Positions 61,049 to 62,309 of a DNA stretch of 62,309 bases are shown here, piece after piece. A program made the position numbers and the translations under genes. The DNA comes from Gemmatimonadota bacterium (lineage in GTDB: Bacteria; 4572-55; J002). The notes under the pieces were generated by a model. That model was given only the letters and a program-made list of their open reading frames with translations. It did not search any database and was not told where the DNA came from. The stretch covers positions 1 to 62,309 of the forward strand of contig RFFQ01000131.1 in NCBI GenBank assembly GCA_003697105.1, given 5' to 3'. Every line of letters begins with the position of its first letter. The stretch's first letter is position 1.

Positions 61049-62163
61049 TGAATCACCTCCGCTGCCGCACCTGCGGCCAAACCTACAACCCGAATGAGCC
61101 GGTCTGGAGATGTACCTGCGGCGGTCTGCTGGATTTGCACTTTCAGGCAGAATTTCCACTAGACCGGATTCAAGCTCGCCCGCCGGATTTGTGGCGCTAC
61201 CGCGAAGCACTCCCATTGGAGTCCGATGACCACATCATTATCATTGCGCTGGGAGAAGGATTTACCCCGCTATTACCAGTGTGGATCGGTGATAAATCGA
61301 TCTGGATCAAGCAAGAACACCTCTTTCCCACCGGATCGTACAAGGATCGCGGGGCGGCGATGTTGATCAGCAAAAGCGCGGAATTGGGTATCTCACGCGT
61401 GGTGGAGGATTCCTCCGGCAATGCGGGGTGTGCTGTGGCGGCGTACTGTGCCCGCGCCGGTATGGAATGCGATATTTACGTTCCAGCGGATACGTCCGCC
61501 GCTAAACTCGCTCAAATTCAGATGTACGGTGCCACGTTGCACAAAATAGCCGGTTCCCGGGAGGATACCGCTCGAGCCGTGCTGATGGCGGCAGAACAGT
61601 ACTATTATGCCAGCCACTCGTGGAATCCGTTTTTCTTTCACGGTACCAAAACGTTTGCCTATGAAGTCTGCGAACAATTGGGCTGGACTGCCCCGGATAC
61701 AATTATCTTACCGGTGGGCAATGGCACCCTGTTACTGGGGGTTGACATCGGTATGAGCGAGCTACGGAACGCCGGAATCATCCCCCAAAAACCAAAATTG
61801 ATCGCAGTACAAGCGGCACATTGTTCTCCCTTGGCACAACGGTTTTTTAAACCAGATTCCGAGATCACGTCCCCCCAACCCACCATTGCTGAAGGGATTG
61901 CTATCGCGGAACCAATCCGGGGGGAACAAATCCTTGACGCCGTGCGTAATAGTGGCGGTACGTTCATCACCGTTAGCGAGGACGAGATCAAAACCGCCTT
62001 GATCCAGATGGGAACACAAGGGTTTTATATTGAACCCACAGCTGCCGCGACCATTGCCGGTATCCAGCGCTATCTCGCAACAGCCCCCCCAGATGAGGTG
62101 ATCGTGTCCGTTTTTACCGGACATGGGCTTAAAGCCACTGAAAAAATACTAAAATTCCTATAA
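61045..62163 (+). CDS. thrC: Threonine synthase with N-terminal zinc ribbon
   Basis: The protein has 372 residues; the first of two adjacent ATGs overlaps the permease stop. The N-terminal ribbon has C7-x2-C10 and C23-x-C25. The PLP lysine is K100 in FPTGSYKDRGAAM, and the phosphate loop is EDSSGNAGCAVAAY. GEGFTPLLP precedes it. This is the shorter, SAM-independent-looking type that converts O-phosphohomoserine to threonine. Compared with the operon copy at 28062 it has the standard ribbon and motifs, so it is the better candidate for the biosynthetic enzyme. Confidence 0.9.
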   Translation: MMNHLRCRTCGQTYNPNEPVWRCTCGGLLDLHFQAEFPLDRIQARPPDLWRYREALPLESDDHIIIIALGEGFTPLLPVWIGDKSIWIKQEHLFPTGSYKDRGAAMLISKSAELGISRVVEDSSGNAGCAVAAYCARAGMECDIYVPADTSAAKLAQIQMYGATLHKIAGSREDTARAVLMAAEQYYYASHSWNPFFFHGTKTFAYEVCEQLGWTAPDTIILPVGNGTLLLGVDIGMSELRNAGIIPQKPKLIAVQAAHCSPLAQRFFKPDSEITSPQPTIAEGIAIAEPIRGEQILDAVRNSGGTFITVSEDEIKTALIQMGTQGFYIEPTAAATIAGIQRYLATAPPDEVIVSVFTGHGLKATEKILKFL

Positions 62164-62193
62164 AATGCGATAAACAACCTAAAACCGCCGTAG

Positions 62194-62239
62194 CCACTTT
62201 TCAGTTTCAATCCTGAAAACTCTGGAAAAGTGGTTTTTT
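62194..62239 (+). terminator. Intrinsic terminator after thrC
   Basis: CCACTTTTC (62194-62202) pairs with GAAAAGTGG (62225-62233), followed by TTTTTT. The loop contains a second small hairpin (TTTTCAG/CTGAAAA). Confidence 0.82.
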
Positions 62240-62309
62240 ATTGATTTATGGTGTCCTTTTGAGTATGAACCCTATTTTGTATTTTTGATGAGGATGTTGA
62301 TTATGATGC

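Noticed and set aside
1-62309. tRNA, rRNA and riboswitch search by eye
   Set aside because: No cloverleaf, rRNA-like segment or recognised riboswitch core was seen in the intergenic regions; a covariance-model scan would be decisive.

Overview
The window reads as chromosomal DNA from a diderm (Gram-negative) bacterium of the FCB/Calditrichota/KSB1 type. Three things point there. There are two TonB-dependent receptors and a CMP-KDO synthetase, which imply an outer membrane with KDO-containing LPS. A secreted protein ends in the YQNYPNPFNP-type sorting/FlgD-like domain common in those phyla. A response regulator is fused to a PEP-synthase-like ATP-grasp domain. No rRNA or tRNA gene is visible, so the placement is inference. 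Coding density is high, many genes overlap by 4-17 nt, and no transposase, prophage or CRISPR array was found. Bases 1-103 hold nothing I can support.

Layout. 0.1-9.6 kb: envelope genes, namely an Ig-like lipoprotein (-), a lipoprotein with a duplicated unit, a CHASE2-sigma54 activator, an AI-2E-type exporter, a TonB-dependent receptor, a coiled-coil membrane protein, a YacP-like NYN nuclease and a CapA-like protein. 9.6-10.7 kb: an M23 peptidase with its own sigma70-type promoter. 10.8-16.7 kb (-): a secreted/lipoprotein block with a PNGase F-like sorted protein, a serpin, a small lipoprotein and a YfbK-like von Willebrand lipoprotein. 16.7-17.3 kb: the only long gene-free stretch, rich in palindromes. 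17.3-18.1 kb: a small acidic protein and a Spy/CpxP-like protein. 18.2-25.0 kb (-): TonB-dependent receptor, PPDK-N response regulator and aminotransferase.

25.2-33.3 kb (+) looks like one long operon behind a good promoter: an alpha/alpha-toroid-like protein, a MurD-like ligase, a 55-residue LysW-like zinc protein without the usual acceptor tail, a threonine-synthase-like PLP enzyme, a XerC/D recombinase, a sensor kinase and a D-threonine aldolase/D-serine dehydratase-like enzyme. This is the most unusual part of the window. 33.2-46.2 kb: a cation exchanger, an HD-like protein lacking the HD histidine, YedK, a caspase-like protein lacking its catalytic cysteine, a beta-decarboxylating dehydrogenase, histidine ammonia-lyase, KdsB, an S-adenosylmethionine hydrolase (DUF62), a tetraheme cytochrome lipoprotein, an alcohol dehydrogenase and a GT-C/TPR membrane protein.

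46.2-54.6 kb (+): PanB, an RsbW-like ATPase and an MscS channel, then PilZ and a chemosensory core CheW-CheY-CheA-CheC without MCP, CheR or CheB, then GatB and a YbaN-family protein. 54.6-57.5 kb (-): a PhoR/OmpR-type two-component pair and a small membrane protein. 57.7-62.2 kb (+): a Cys-rich small protein, a WG-repeat protein, L-threonine aldolase, a small unknown protein, an AmpG-like permease and threonine synthase. Threonine/glycine chemistry recurs across the window: two threonine-synthase-type enzymes, an L-threonine aldolase and a D-threonine-aldolase-type enzyme.
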